64,000 nt of DNA from positions 1 through 64,000 of the forward strand of contig JBAZJT010000004.1 of assembly GCA_041651175.1 (NCBI GenBank), in the 5' to 3' direction. Each line of letters opens with the position of its first letter. The first letter of the stretch is position 1. Made by a program: the position numbers and the translations under genes. This stretch comes from Elusimicrobiales bacterium. Lineage in GTDB: Bacteria > Elusimicrobiota > Elusimicrobia > Elusimicrobiales > Elusimicrobiaceae. Below the pieces are notes generated by a model, which did not search any database, was not told where the DNA came from, and saw nothing but the letters and a program-made list of their open reading frames with translations. Below are positions 50,747-58,842 of the stretch, piece after piece.

Positions 50747-50835
50747 CGGCAATTGCAGCCGGACAGCAAAATTCGGCGTTGGACTGTCCGCGCCAGCCGC
50801 CGCCCCGGTTCACGCTGCCAGCTGCGGAGAATGGG
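50747..50835. repeat. Degenerate MITE-like repeat (copy F)
   Basis: On the minus strand it reads GCGTGAACCGGGGCGGCGG, then CTGGCGCGGACAGTCC and GCCGAATTTTGC, closely matching the left half of the repeat at 55284-55444 (GAACCGAGGCGGCGGATGG, CGCGGACAGTCCGACGC). It lies at the right boundary of the phage/GTA-like cluster, in the convergent gap before phoU. Confidence 0.6.
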
Positions 50836-50849
50836 TTTGCCCGAAAATT

Positions 50850-51560
50850 CTACGCGGGAGCATCCCGCCAGTTCCCGGCGTTTTCCGCGCGCTGCGACGA
50901 GTCCAGCATCGGGTGGCGGATGTCCTTGCCAAGCACCATGTAAATCACGTCCTCGGCGATATTGGTGGCATGGTCGGCGATGCGCTCCAGGTTGCGCGCT
51001 ATCAGAATCAGCCCCAGCGCGCGCTGCACCGTGGAGGAATCGGCTTGCATAAGCTGCATCAGCTCGTGGAAAGCCTCGCTTTTAAGCTTGTCCTCCTCGG
51101 CGTCGCGCTGGAGGACGGCGCGGGCAAGCTCGGTATCGCGGTTTACAAGGGCGTCCAGGCTGTCTTTTAGCATGGAGCCCGCCAGCACGGCCATGCGCGG
51201 AATGTCCAGCAGCTTGCGGTCCAGCGGGGGGTATTCAAGCAGTATCCCCCCCGTCTGGGCCATGTTGACGGCCTGGTCGGCGATACGCTCCAGGTCGGAA
51301 TTGATTTTTATGCACGCCACCAGAAAACGCAGGTCCGATGCCGCCGGCTGGTGAAGCGCGATGATTTTTATGCAGCGGTCGTCCAGCTCCAGATGAAGCG
51401 CGTTGGCGCGGGCCTCGTCGTCCAGCACGTTGCGGAACATGGCCGCCTCGCGCGTTACAAGGCCTTTTACGGCGGACTGTATCATGCCCTCGGCCACGCC
51501 ACCCATATAGAGCAGCCGCTTTTTAAGCTCCGCCTCGGCTTCCTCAAAATGCCTGTGCAT
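50850..51560 (-). CDS. phoU: Phosphate transport regulator PhoU
   Basis: 236 aa all-helical protein with two PhoU repeats (ARANALHLELDDRCIKIIAL, LERIADQAVNMAQTG, and IARNLERIADHATNIAEDVI), whose E/D-x-x-x-D metal-binding motifs are intact. PhoU links PstSCAB activity to the PhoR/PhoB system and prevents excess phosphate uptake. Last gene of pstSCAB-phoU, 10 nt after pstB. No phoR or phoB lies in the window. Confidence 0.95.
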   Translation of the reverse strand: MHRHFEEAEAELKKRLLYMGGVAEGMIQSAVKGLVTREAAMFRNVLDDEARANALHLELDDRCIKIIALHQPAASDLRFLVACIKINSDLERIADQAVNMAQTGGILLEYPPLDRKLLDIPRMAVLAGSMLKDSLDALVNRDTELARAVLQRDAEEDKLKSEAFHELMQLMQADSSTVQRALGLILIARNLERIADHATNIAEDVIYMVLGKDIRHPMLDSSQRAENAGNWRDAPA

Positions 51561-51570
51561 TTTCGCTCTC

Positions 51571-52329
51571 CTATCCGAATCTGCCGGTTATATAATCCTG
51601 CGTCCGCGAATCCGCCGGGTTTGTAAACACCCTGTCCGTAACGTCAAACTCCACCAGCTCGCCCAGCAGCATGAACGCCGTCCGGTCCGACACCCGCGCC
51701 GCCTGCTGCATGTTGTGCGTTACTATGACAATGGCGAGATTCTTTTTGAGTTCGGTCAGCAATTCCTCTATCTTGGCGGTGGCTATGGGATCCAGGGCGG
51801 AGCAAGGCTCGTCCAGCAGAAGCACCCTGGGCTTTACCGCCAGCGCGCGCGCTATGCAAAGCCGCTGCTGCTGCCCGCCGGACAGATCGGTGGCCGGCTT
51901 GCGCAGGACGTCTTTGACCTCGTCCCACAGGGCGGCCTGGCGCAGGCTGGCTTCCACGATTTCATCCAGCTCCGCGCCTTTGGCGGAGCCGTTCAGCAGC
52001 GGCCCCGCCGCCACATTGCGGTAAACCGACATTGACGGGAACGGGTTGGGCCGCTGGAACACCATGCCCACGTCGCGGCGCAGCAGCACGGGGTCCATGC
52101 CGAAAATATCCGAGCCCTCAAGCCTCGCGCTGCCGGAGACCGTGGCGCACGGATACTCCTCGTGCATGCGGTTGAGGCAGCGTATCAGCGTTGACTTGCC
52201 GCAGCCCGACGGCCCGATTATGGCTGTAACCATGCGCCTGTTGAAGGCTATGTTGACATCCCGTATAACCGGCCCCGCGCCGTAACCGGCGCAAAGGCCG
52301 CAGACTTCTATAATAGGTTTTTCAGTCAT
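51571..52329 (-). CDS. pstB: Phosphate ABC transporter ATP-binding protein
   Basis: 252 aa from the ATG at 52329, chosen because it overlaps the pstA stop (ATGA). Walker A GPSGCGKST, PstB-specific RCLNRMHEEYP, Q-loop VFQRPNPFPSMSVYRNVAAG, signature LSGGQQQRL, Walker B VLLLDEPCSALDP and the switch His in VTHNMQQA. Energises high-affinity phosphate import. Full length. Confidence 0.96.
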   Translation of the reverse strand: MTEKPIIEVCGLCAGYGAGPVIRDVNIAFNRRMVTAIIGPSGCGKSTLIRCLNRMHEEYPCATVSGSARLEGSDIFGMDPVLLRRDVGMVFQRPNPFPSMSVYRNVAAGPLLNGSAKGAELDEIVEASLRQAALWDEVKDVLRKPATDLSGGQQQRLCIARALAVKPRVLLLDEPCSALDPIATAKIEELLTELKKNLAIVIVTHNMQQAARVSDRTAFMLLGELVEFDVTDRVFTNPADSRTQDYITGRFG

Positions 52330-53147
52330 ATTTTTCGCATGATAAGCCGCGCGGCGATATTGCCGGCCAGCACCAGCGCAATCAGTATCAGCGCGGAGGC
52401 CCAGGCCTGGCGGTGCCAATCCTCGTACGGCGAGATGGCGTAGGTGAAAATCGCCAGCGGCAGCGCCGCCATCGGCTGCAAAAATCCGTTGTCCCAGAAC
52501 CTGTTGCCGAAAGCGGTGAATATCAGCGGCGCAGTCTCCCCCGCTATGCGCGAGACCGACAGTATCACCCCCGTCATTATCCCGCGCATGGCCGAAGGCA
52601 GCACCACGCGCAGCGTAACTTTCCAGCGCGGCAGCCCAAGCGCAAGCCCCCCTTCCCGCACCGGGGAGGGGACAAGGCGCAAAAACTCCTCGGTGTTGCG
52701 CAGCACCACCGGTATCATTATCACCGCCAGCGCGCAGCTGCCGGAGAGCGCGCTGAACCGCCTCATCGGCAGCACCAGCAGGGTATAGACGAAAATCCCT
52801 ATTATTATGGAAGGCATTCCGTTGAGTATGTCGGAGCAGTATCTTATGAAAGCGCCCGTCTTGCCGCGCCCGTATTCGGCCAGGTAGATTCCGCCCAGCA
52901 CGCCGACCGGCGCGCCCATGCAGGCCGCCAGCGCCACTATCTTTGCCGAACCGGCTATGGCATTGGCAATGCCGCCGCCGGTTTCGCCCACCGGTTTGGG
53001 CAGTTTGGTGATGAAATCCCAGTTCACGGCCCAGATGCCCTTGAACACGATGTAGCCCAGAATAAGGAACAAGGCCAGCACGGAAATCAGGGCGCACACC
53101 CCGCATAAAACCGCCATAGCCGCGTTCAGCGCCTTGCGTTTTTTCAT
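52326..53147 (-). CDS. pstA: Phosphate ABC transporter permease
   Basis: 273 aa with about six transmembrane helices; EAA-like loop VREGGLALGLPRWKVTLRVV, GIYLAEYGRG and SRIAGETAPLIFTAFGNRFW are PstA signatures. Forms the channel with PstC. Overlaps both pstC and pstB by 4 nt. Confidence 0.95.
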   Translation of the reverse strand: MKKRKALNAAMAVLCGVCALISVLALFLILGYIVFKGIWAVNWDFITKLPKPVGETGGGIANAIAGSAKIVALAACMGAPVGVLGGIYLAEYGRGKTGAFIRYCSDILNGMPSIIIGIFVYTLLVLPMRRFSALSGSCALAVIMIPVVLRNTEEFLRLVPSPVREGGLALGLPRWKVTLRVVLPSAMRGIMTGVILSVSRIAGETAPLIFTAFGNRFWDNGFLQPMAALPLAIFTYAISPYEDWHRQAWASALILIALVLAGNIAARLIMRKI

Positions 53148-54055
53148 ATTCTGGCCCCGGACGTTTCAAACTTCATCACCAGAATGCGAGCCAGCGCGTT
53201 CACCGCCAGGGTGATGCCGAAAAGCGCCAGCCCCACCGCCACAAGGGAATGCAGGTGCAGGTCCGAGGTCGCCTCCGCCATCTCGTTGGCTATCACGGCG
53301 GCCATCGTATAAGACGGCGCCAGCAGCGAGGCGGAGATTTTGGGCGTGTTGCCTATGACCATTGTTACGGCCATGGTCTCGCCCAAAGCGCGGCCCAATG
53401 CCAGAAAAACCGCGCCCGTGATGCCCGAACCGGCATACGGCAGGCTTACTTTGCACAACATTTCCCACCGCGTGGAACCCAGGGCCAGCATCCCCTCTTT
53501 CAGCGGACGGGGAACCGCAAGCAGCAGCTCCCGCGTTATCACCGTTATATACGGCAGCATCATAAGCGCCAGTATCAACCCCGCCGCCAGCATCCCCACC
53601 CCCGCCGGCGGGCCTTTGAACAGCGGGATAAAACCCAGATAGCGGTCCAGAAACGGCTCCGCCGCGCGCACCGCCGGCACGAGCACGAATATGCCCATCA
53701 GCCCGATTATGACGCTGGGTATGGCCGCCAGTATCTCTATGAAAAAGCACAATATCGCCGAAAGCCGGCGTGGCGCGTGTTCCGCCAGAAACACCGCCGC
53801 GCCCAGCCCCAGCGGCAGCGCGACAGCCAGCCCCAGCAGCGAGGAAACCAGAGTCCCGTATATGAAAGGCAGCGCGCCGAAACGCTCCGCCACCGGGTCC
53901 CACGCGCCGCCCCATACAAAAGACAGCCCGAATTTGCGCCACGCCATTGAGGAGTTGACCGACAGCTCAACCGCCAGCGCAACCGCCAGCGCGGCGACAA
54001 ACAGCCCGCAGGCCGCAAGGACAAGACGGAACCGTTTGTCGCCGGATGTTTTCAT
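53144..54055 (-). CDS. pstC: Phosphate ABC transporter permease
   Basis: 303 aa, six predicted helices. Contains the EAA loop LKEGMLALGSTRWEMLCKV, ALGRALGETMAVTMVIGNTP and KFGLSFVWGGAWDPVAERFG, all PstC signatures. Overlaps pstS and pstA by 4 nt each, so it is translationally coupled. Confidence 0.95.
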   Translation of the reverse strand: MKTSGDKRFRLVLAACGLFVAALAVALAVELSVNSSMAWRKFGLSFVWGGAWDPVAERFGALPFIYGTLVSSLLGLAVALPLGLGAAVFLAEHAPRRLSAILCFFIEILAAIPSVIIGLMGIFVLVPAVRAAEPFLDRYLGFIPLFKGPPAGVGMLAAGLILALMMLPYITVITRELLLAVPRPLKEGMLALGSTRWEMLCKVSLPYAGSGITGAVFLALGRALGETMAVTMVIGNTPKISASLLAPSYTMAAVIANEMAEATSDLHLHSLVAVGLALFGITLAVNALARILVMKFETSGARI

Positions 54056-55062
54056 TTTACTGTGGAGGCCAGCTTGCGCGCTTTTTCCGCGACCTGTTTC
54101 GGCAGCGGCGCATATCCCAGCGCCGGGGCGGATTTTTGGCCTTCGTCCAGCATCCAGAGCAGGAAGTCCTTTAATATGGCGCCGGCGCCGCCGGTATTTT
54201 TCTGATGCACCAGCAGCCAGGTGAAGGTGGCTATGGGATAGGCCTTTTCGCCTTTGGCGTTTACAATGGAGACCCTGAAGTCAGAGGGCATTTTAACACC
54301 CGCCGCCGCAGCCGTAACCGCCTCCACCGAGGCTTTGACGAATTTTCCCGCCGCGTTTTTGACTGCGGCATGGGCCAGCTTGTTCTGCTCCGCGTATATC
54401 AGTTCCACATAGCCTATGGAGCCCGGCGTCTGCTTGACCAGGCCGGAAACGCCCTCGTTGCCCTTGCCGCCGATTCCGGCGGGCCAGTTCACGGAAGCGC
54501 CCTTGCCGGCTTTCTTTTCCCAGTCCCTGCTGACTTTGGAGAGATAGTCTGTAAAGCAGAACGAGGTCCCCGAACCGTCGGAGCGGTGCACCACGGTTAT
54601 CGCCTCGCCGGGCAGGGCGGCGGAGGGATTGTCTTTGGCGATGGCAGGGTCGTTCCAGCGGGTTATTTCGCCAAGGAATACTTTCGCCAGCGTTTCGGGA
54701 GAAAGATTAAGGCTGTCCACCCCCGCCACGTTGAACACCGGCACCACCGCGCCCATCACGGTGGGGATATGCAGCAGTTTGCCCTTGATTTTGGGATCGG
54801 CGAGCTGCTGGTCGCTCATCGGGCCGTCGGTGGCGCCGAAGTCCACGGTGCGCTCGGTTATCTGCCGTATGCCGCCGCCGGAGCCTATGGACTGGTAGTT
54901 TATCTGCACCCCGGGTTTGAGCTTGTGGTAATCGTCAAACCACTTGGAGTATATGGGATAGGGGAAAGTGGCCCCCGCCCCGTTTAGCGTTATCACATCC
55001 GCCGCCCGCGCGCCCGCCGCGCATACCGCCGCCGCAACCGCCGCAACAAGTATTTTCCTCAT
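54052..55062 (-). CDS. pstS: Phosphate-binding periplasmic protein
   Basis: 336 aa from the ATG at 55062, which has GGAGG 4 nt upstream and precedes a signal peptide (KILVAAVAAAVCAAGARA). Phosphate-binding motifs LNGAGATFPYPIYSKWFDDY, QSIGSGGGIRQI, DFGATDGPMSD and VHRSDGSGTSFCFTDYL. Binds phosphate in the periplasm and passes it to PstCA. First gene of the operon; the region 55063-55261 upstream shows no clear Pho box. Confidence 0.96.
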   Translation of the reverse strand: MRKILVAAVAAAVCAAGARAADVITLNGAGATFPYPIYSKWFDDYHKLKPGVQINYQSIGSGGGIRQITERTVDFGATDGPMSDQQLADPKIKGKLLHIPTVMGAVVPVFNVAGVDSLNLSPETLAKVFLGEITRWNDPAIAKDNPSAALPGEAITVVHRSDGSGTSFCFTDYLSKVSRDWEKKAGKGASVNWPAGIGGKGNEGVSGLVKQTPGSIGYVELIYAEQNKLAHAAVKNAAGKFVKASVEAVTAAAAGVKMPSDFRVSIVNAKGEKAYPIATFTWLLVHQKNTGGAGAILKDFLLWMLDEGQKSAPALGYAPLPKQVAEKARKLASTVK

Positions 55063-55261
55063 TTTTCCTCCTTGATTGAAAATCCGCTTCACAAACAGTC
55101 TAGCAGCGCGCGCGCCGCGGGTTAATAGAAGCCGCCTAAAATGTGTCTGACAACCGGATGACGGAATTGCAAACGCGCGGCGGCGCGTATTGCGCCCGCC
55201 GCCGCGAAAGCGGTATCATCCCGCTATGCCTAATATCAGAAACGCCGCCAAAACCCATTCC

Positions 55262-55301
55262 CCAACTGCAATTTCCGGGTTTACCCGGAAATTGCAGTTG
55301 G
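55262..55301. repeat. Perfect 40-bp palindrome
   Basis: CCAACTGCAATTTCCGGGT, TT, then its exact reverse complement. The right half forms the left end of the MITE-like copy E, so two element ends abut head to head here. Confidence 0.75.
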
Positions 55302-55444
55302 TTGCGAGAACCGAGGCGGCGGATGGCGCGGACAGTCCGACGCAGAATTTGACGAGCATACCCGCAGGGTATGTAAGGAAAATTATGCACAGGAATGCCC
55401 CGCCAGCCACCGCCGAATTCCGCAATCCGGCTGCACTTTCCGGG
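55284..55444. mobile_element. MITE-like palindromic repeat, copy E
   Basis: 161 bp with terminal inverted repeats CCCGGAAATTGCAGTTGG... and the complement of CCCGGAAAGTGCAGCCGG, flanked on both sides by TTTA (55280-55283, 55445-55448). A variant subfamily of copy A: it shares GTTGCG, ACCGAGGCG and GCCGAATTCCGCAATCC. It contains AAGGA and the ATG at 55385 used by the hydrolase gene. Confidence 0.72.
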
Positions 55445-56242
55445 TTTATCCGCCACGGCGGCTGCCGGCTCTATTATGAAGTCTGCGGACAGGGCAGGCC
55501 GCTGGCATTGCTGCACGGCCTTGCGGCGGATTTAGCCTCCTGGCTGCCGGTGAAGCGGCTGCTGGCGGAGCATTTCACTCTTATCCTGACCGATAACCGG
55601 CTTTCCGGCAGAAGCTCGGCGGGGCCGTCCGCCGTTACGGCAAAGACCGTTGCCCGCGACCTCAAGACGGTGCTGGACGGTCTTGGCATAAAAAAAGCGG
55701 CGGTGCTGGGCCATTCCATGGGCGGCTATGCCGCGCAGGAATTCGCGGCGTTGTTTCCGAAGGCGGTTTCCGCGCTGATTCTTGAGTCCACCGCAGCCAC
55801 CGCCTCCGCGCGCGACAGGGCTTTGTTTGCCGCCTGGTCGGAAACGCTTTCGCGCGAAGGTTACACGGAACAGTTCTGGCGGTGCATGTTCCCCTGGATG
55901 CTGTCGCCTGAGATTTACGCGGAAAGGCCGGATTTCGCCGAGGCCGCCGTAAAGGCGGCCAGCGGCTATCAATACCTTCCCTCGCCGGATAAGTTCGCAA
56001 GGCAGGCCGGGCTTGCCGCCGCGTTCAACGGCGCGGGCATTCTGAAAAAGATAAAAGCCCCGGCTCTGGTCATCTCAGGGGAGCGGGATATTCTGATAAC
56101 CCCGCATGAAAGCCGCGCGCTGGCCGCCGGCATCGCTAAAGCGCGTTTTACGCTTATGCGCGGGGCGGGGCATATTCCCCATCTGGAGCGTCCCGCCGCC
56201 TTCTGCCGGCTGCTGTCGGATTTCCTGGCAAGGCATCCCTGA
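55385..56242 (+). CDS. Alpha/beta hydrolase
   Basis: About 285 aa. The conserved fold starts at HGGCRLYYEVCGQGRPLALL; oxyanion HGLAADLASW; nucleophile Ser in LGHSMGGYAAQE (GxSxG); acid Asp in ISGERDILITP; His in GAGHIPHLERP. The triad is complete. The only usable start is the ATG at 55385 inside the repeat element, so the first ~20 residues (MHRNAPPATAEFRNPAALSG) are repeat-encoded. Substrate unknown; similar to 3-oxoadipate enol-lactonase/BioH-type hydrolases. Confidence 0.85.
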   Translation: MHRNAPPATAEFRNPAALSGFIRHGGCRLYYEVCGQGRPLALLHGLAADLASWLPVKRLLAEHFTLILTDNRLSGRSSAGPSAVTAKTVARDLKTVLDGLGIKKAAVLGHSMGGYAAQEFAALFPKAVSALILESTAATASARDRALFAAWSETLSREGYTEQFWRCMFPWMLSPEIYAERPDFAEAAVKAASGYQYLPSPDKFARQAGLAAAFNGAGILKKIKAPALVISGERDILITPHESRALAAGIAKARFTLMRGAGHIPHLERPAAFCRLLSDFLARHP

Positions 56243-56333
56243 CCCCCTCCGCGCCGCCGTCCAACCGCACTTTCCGAATACATCGGGACTTTGGACCCAT
56301 GCGCCGCCCGCGGATTTTTGGGAAAATATTGCC

Positions 56334-56984
56334 ATGAGATATATAGCGGCAATACTACTGGCGGCGCTTCTCCCCTCCCGCGCGCTGTGCGGCGGCATTG
56401 AAAAATGCGACATGGCGGACCTGCGCCCTACGCAAATTTCAGTCGGCATGAAGGAAGTCAAAAAGAAGGCGCGCAAGCTGGCCGAACTGGGCAAACAAGA
56501 ACTGCGCGGCTTTGAAAAGGAAAACCCGGAACCCGCAGTGCTGGGACCGAAAGGCAAATACTATATCGTGGACCACCATCATCTGGCCCGCGCGCTTTTT
56601 GAAGCCGGGGCGGATTCCACTTATTGCAGTATCATAGCGGATTTTTCGGAATACGATAAAGACGCCTTCTGGAACGAGATGTCCGCCAGGCGCTGGGTGT
56701 ACCCGTACGATGAAAACGGACACCTGCGCCCCTATTCCGACATACCCAAACACATACAAGGGCTTAAAAACGACATTTACCGCAGCCTGGCCTATTTCGT
56801 GCGCAAGGCGGGCGGCTACGATAAAAGCGACAGGCCCTTCGCCGAATTCCGGTGGGCGGATTTTTTCAGAAGCCGCATTTCGCGCGGCGAGCTTGAGGAT
56901 GATTTTGACGGCTCCGTGGAAAAAGCCGTGGAGCTTGCCCATTCCCCGCAGGCGCGGGAACTGCCGGGCTACCGGGAGCGATAA
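56334..56984 (+). CDS. Secreted ParB-like nuclease-domain protein
   Basis: 216 aa from the ATG at 56334. Signal peptide RYIAAILLAALLPSRALC, then CDMADLRPTQISVGMKEV, EPAVLGPKGKYYIVDHHHLA and WNEMSARRWVYPYDENG, characteristic of the putative ParB-like nuclease family (ParBc_2). The DHHHLARAL motif corresponds to the ParB/sulfiredoxin fold catalytic or nucleotide-binding box. Secretion of such a domain is known in the family, but its role is not. The 3' end overlaps the convergent glycosyltransferase by 16 nt. Confidence 0.78.
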   Translation: MRYIAAILLAALLPSRALCGGIEKCDMADLRPTQISVGMKEVKKKARKLAELGKQELRGFEKENPEPAVLGPKGKYYIVDHHHLARALFEAGADSTYCSIIADFSEYDKDAFWNEMSARRWVYPYDENGHLRPYSDIPKHIQGLKNDIYRSLAYFVRKAGGYDKSDRPFAEFRWADFFRSRISRGELEDDFDGSVEKAVELAHSPQARELPGYRER

Positions 56985-57742
56985 CCCCCCCGCCCTGAAT
57001 TTGCAGTTGGACAGCGGGATTTGCCGGCGGGGACGCGGCGTTTTAGCGCGCGCATGGCTTTGAGGTATTCCAGCGAGAGGGGGATTACGTTCACGCGGCT
57101 GTCGCTGCTGTCGGTCCAGTCAACCGGCAGCTCGCACATGCGCAGTCCGGCGCGCTGCGCGGCCATCAGCAGCTCGGTGGCGAAAAACCAGCCGTCGCTT
57201 TGCGCGCCCGCGCCAAGCAGGGTTTCATAGACGGAGCGTTTCAGGAATTTGAAGCCGCACTGCCCGTCCGAGAATTTCGCGCCCAGATAAGTCCTTAGCA
57301 GCAGGTTGAAAACGCGGGATGTTGTCTCGCGCCAGAGGCTGCGCCCGTATACCCTGCTGTCCCGGTGCAGCCGCGTGCCATAGACCAGGTCACAGCCTAA
57401 TTCTACCGCCTCCACCGCCTGGCGGACATGGCGCAGGTCCGTGGCAATATCCAGGTCGAAATAGCCGATTATATCGGCGCGGGAGGCGCCCCAGCAGGTT
57501 TTCAGCGCAAGCCCCACCCCCGCGCGCTCCACCCGCACAAAGCCGACCCGCACCGGAAAACGCGAGGCAAGGCCCGCCGCTATCCCGGACGTGCCGTCGG
57601 AGGAGCCGTTGTCGGCTATTATCAGCTTCCAGTCATGGCGCTTGTAAAATTCCTCGCCTTCCAGCCGGGACAGCATTTTAAGAATGCTGGGTTCCAGTTC
57701 CCTTTCCTCGTTAAGAACGGGGACGGCTATTTCTATTTTCAT
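56969..57742 (-). CDS. Family 2 glycosyltransferase (polyprenyl-phosphate sugar type)
   Basis: 257 aa from the ATG at 57742. MKIEIAVPVLNEERELEPSI, KLIIADNGSSDGTSGIA, IIGYFDLDIATDLRH (metal-binding DxD-like) and FSDGQCGFKFLKRSVYETLL match dolichol-phosphate-mannosyltransferase-like enzymes. The last ~12 residues come from a solo repeat end (CCTGAATTTGCAGTTGG at 56994-57010), so the original C terminus may have been replaced. Stands alone, convergent with the ParB-like gene. Confidence 0.87.
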   Translation of the reverse strand: MKIEIAVPVLNEERELEPSILKMLSRLEGEEFYKRHDWKLIIADNGSSDGTSGIAAGLASRFPVRVGFVRVERAGVGLALKTCWGASRADIIGYFDLDIATDLRHVRQAVEAVELGCDLVYGTRLHRDSRVYGRSLWRETTSRVFNLLLRTYLGAKFSDGQCGFKFLKRSVYETLLGAGAQSDGWFFATELLMAAQRAGLRMCELPVDWTDSSDSRVNVIPLSLEYLKAMRALKRRVPAGKSRCPTANSGRGGYRSR

Positions 57743-57823
57743 CCAAGACAGGCTATCAAAAAGCGGCGCACACTTACAAAAAAGCGGATTCGGAAACACC
57801 ACAGAAGCATCCGCAGAGTGTTG

Positions 57824-57877
57824 TTTATAAAGAAAAGTCCGGATAATCTGTGAAAATCTGTGATCAATCTGCGGATT
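57824..57877. repeat. AATCTGTG-type direct repeat, copy 2
   Basis: Nearly identical to 34479-34532 (TTATAAAGAAAAGTCCGG, then AATCTGTGAAAATCTGTG and further units). It lies 9 nt before the MITE-like copy B. 57743-57823 shows nothing recognisable. Confidence 0.6.
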
Positions 57878-57886
57878 GCCCGTTAA

Positions 57887-58044
57887 CCTGAAAGTTTCAG
57901 TTGGCGCGAGGACCGAGGCGAAAAAGCGCGAAATAATACCGAGCAAAATTATCCGCGCGCGCCTCACTGCGCGAAGGGATAATTTTGTGAAGGCAGTATG
58001 AAGCGATTTTTCGCCGAATTCCGCAATCCAACTGAAACACTCAG
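57887..58044. mobile_element. MITE-like palindromic repeat, copy B
   Basis: About 158 bp, same orientation as copy A and nearly identical through the core (GAGGCGAAAAA, GCAAAATTATCCGCGCGCG, CCTCACTGCGC, GGATAATTTTGTGAAGGCAG). Left flank TTAA, right flank TTTA, so the target duplication is imperfect. Its right end provides the stop codon of the truncated ADP-ribosyltransferase relative. Confidence 0.75.
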
Positions 58045-58514
58045 TTTATGCCCTCAAAGCCGAAATCGCAATAGGAGCGGATATTGGCCAGTTCCGAGGG
58101 CGACATAACATTGAGCGAGCTGTCATTTTTCTGAAGCTGTAGCGCGCGGTAGTAAAAAAGCGCGGCGCTGTAGAGCATGTCGTCGCCGTCCCCTATCGCT
58201 TCCTCGACTTCTTTCAGTTTCGGCTCGGCTCGCTTGAAATAGCGCGTTATCATGTCCTCGTCCGCGCGATAGCCGCTCAGCGGCGCGCCGTCGGAGAAGG
58301 CCAGATAGCCCTCGCCATCGATTACCGGCGCGGCAGTTTCGCCGGCCAGCGCCACGCAAGCCGGCAGGCTCAGGCACAAAAAAACCGCGGGCCATGCCCG
58401 TTTGGATATTCCTGTTATTGTGTTCGTGTCGTCTTCTCCCTCAGACGGACTCTGACCTGAATGTTTCAGTTGGATTGCGGAATTCGGCGAAAAAATCGCT
58501 TCATCTGCCTTCAT
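58041..58514 (-). pseudogene. Truncated relative of the secreted ADP-ribosyltransferase
   Basis: The open frame encodes a signal-like segment (WPAVFLCLSLPACVALAGE), then GYLAFSDGAPLSGYRADE and LNVMSPSELANIRSYC...GIN. These align with GCLALSNGAPLSGYQAGE and LRIMLPEELAAVMAYTG...YIN of the protein at 19208-19990. The frame ends right at the IN of the conserved YxxIN helix, where copy B begins, so the R-S-E catalytic core is missing. The only ATG (58514) lies inside copy C; the original start seems lost. Probably a gene remnant, but a short secreted protein could still be made. Confidence 0.7.
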
Positions 58515-58610
58515 AAAATTATCTTTTCGTGCGATAAGGCGCGCGCGGATAATTTTGTCCGGCATTATTTTGCCATTCCTCGGCTCTCGCAACCAACTGA
58601 AGCATTCATG
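58456..58610. mobile_element. MITE-like palindromic repeat, copy C (inverted)
   Basis: About 155 bp, opposite in orientation to copies A and B. Left end CCTGAATGTTTCAGTTGG, right end CCAACTGAAGCATTCATG; core AAAATTATC...GGATAATTTTGTCC. Together with copy B it brackets the truncated ADP-ribosyltransferase relative. Confidence 0.72.
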
Positions 58611-58828
58611 TAAATGAATTATCTCACAAAGCCGCTTTTTGCGCATGGACCAAAGGACCCGGAAAAGTAAAATGGATTTGTTCCCGAATAAGAGGATTTC
58701 CGGCCTGCCGACAATTTCCGGCAAAAATGCGCGTTTTGCAACAGGCCCGGCTTATGAACTTGTTTTTGAAGCGGAAGCCGCGTGTCGGGCGCCAACTGTA
58801 TTCGGATGATGAACAAAAGCGGCATGTT

Positions 58829-58837
58829 TGCTATAAT
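58829..58837 (+). promoter_or_regulatory. Extended -10 promoter of the clostripain-like gene
   Basis: TTGCTATAAT (TGn plus perfect TATAAT at 58832-58837) ends only 5 nt before the ATG at 58843, with no Shine-Dalgarno. The mRNA would be leaderless. Confidence 0.55.
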
Positions 58838-58842
58838 GAGCC

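Noticed and set aside
58041..58724. Full-length 227-aa protein starting at 58724
   Set aside because: The first 70 codons run antisense through repeat copy C and unrelated spacer; only the part from about residue 105 on matches the ADP-ribosyltransferase relative.
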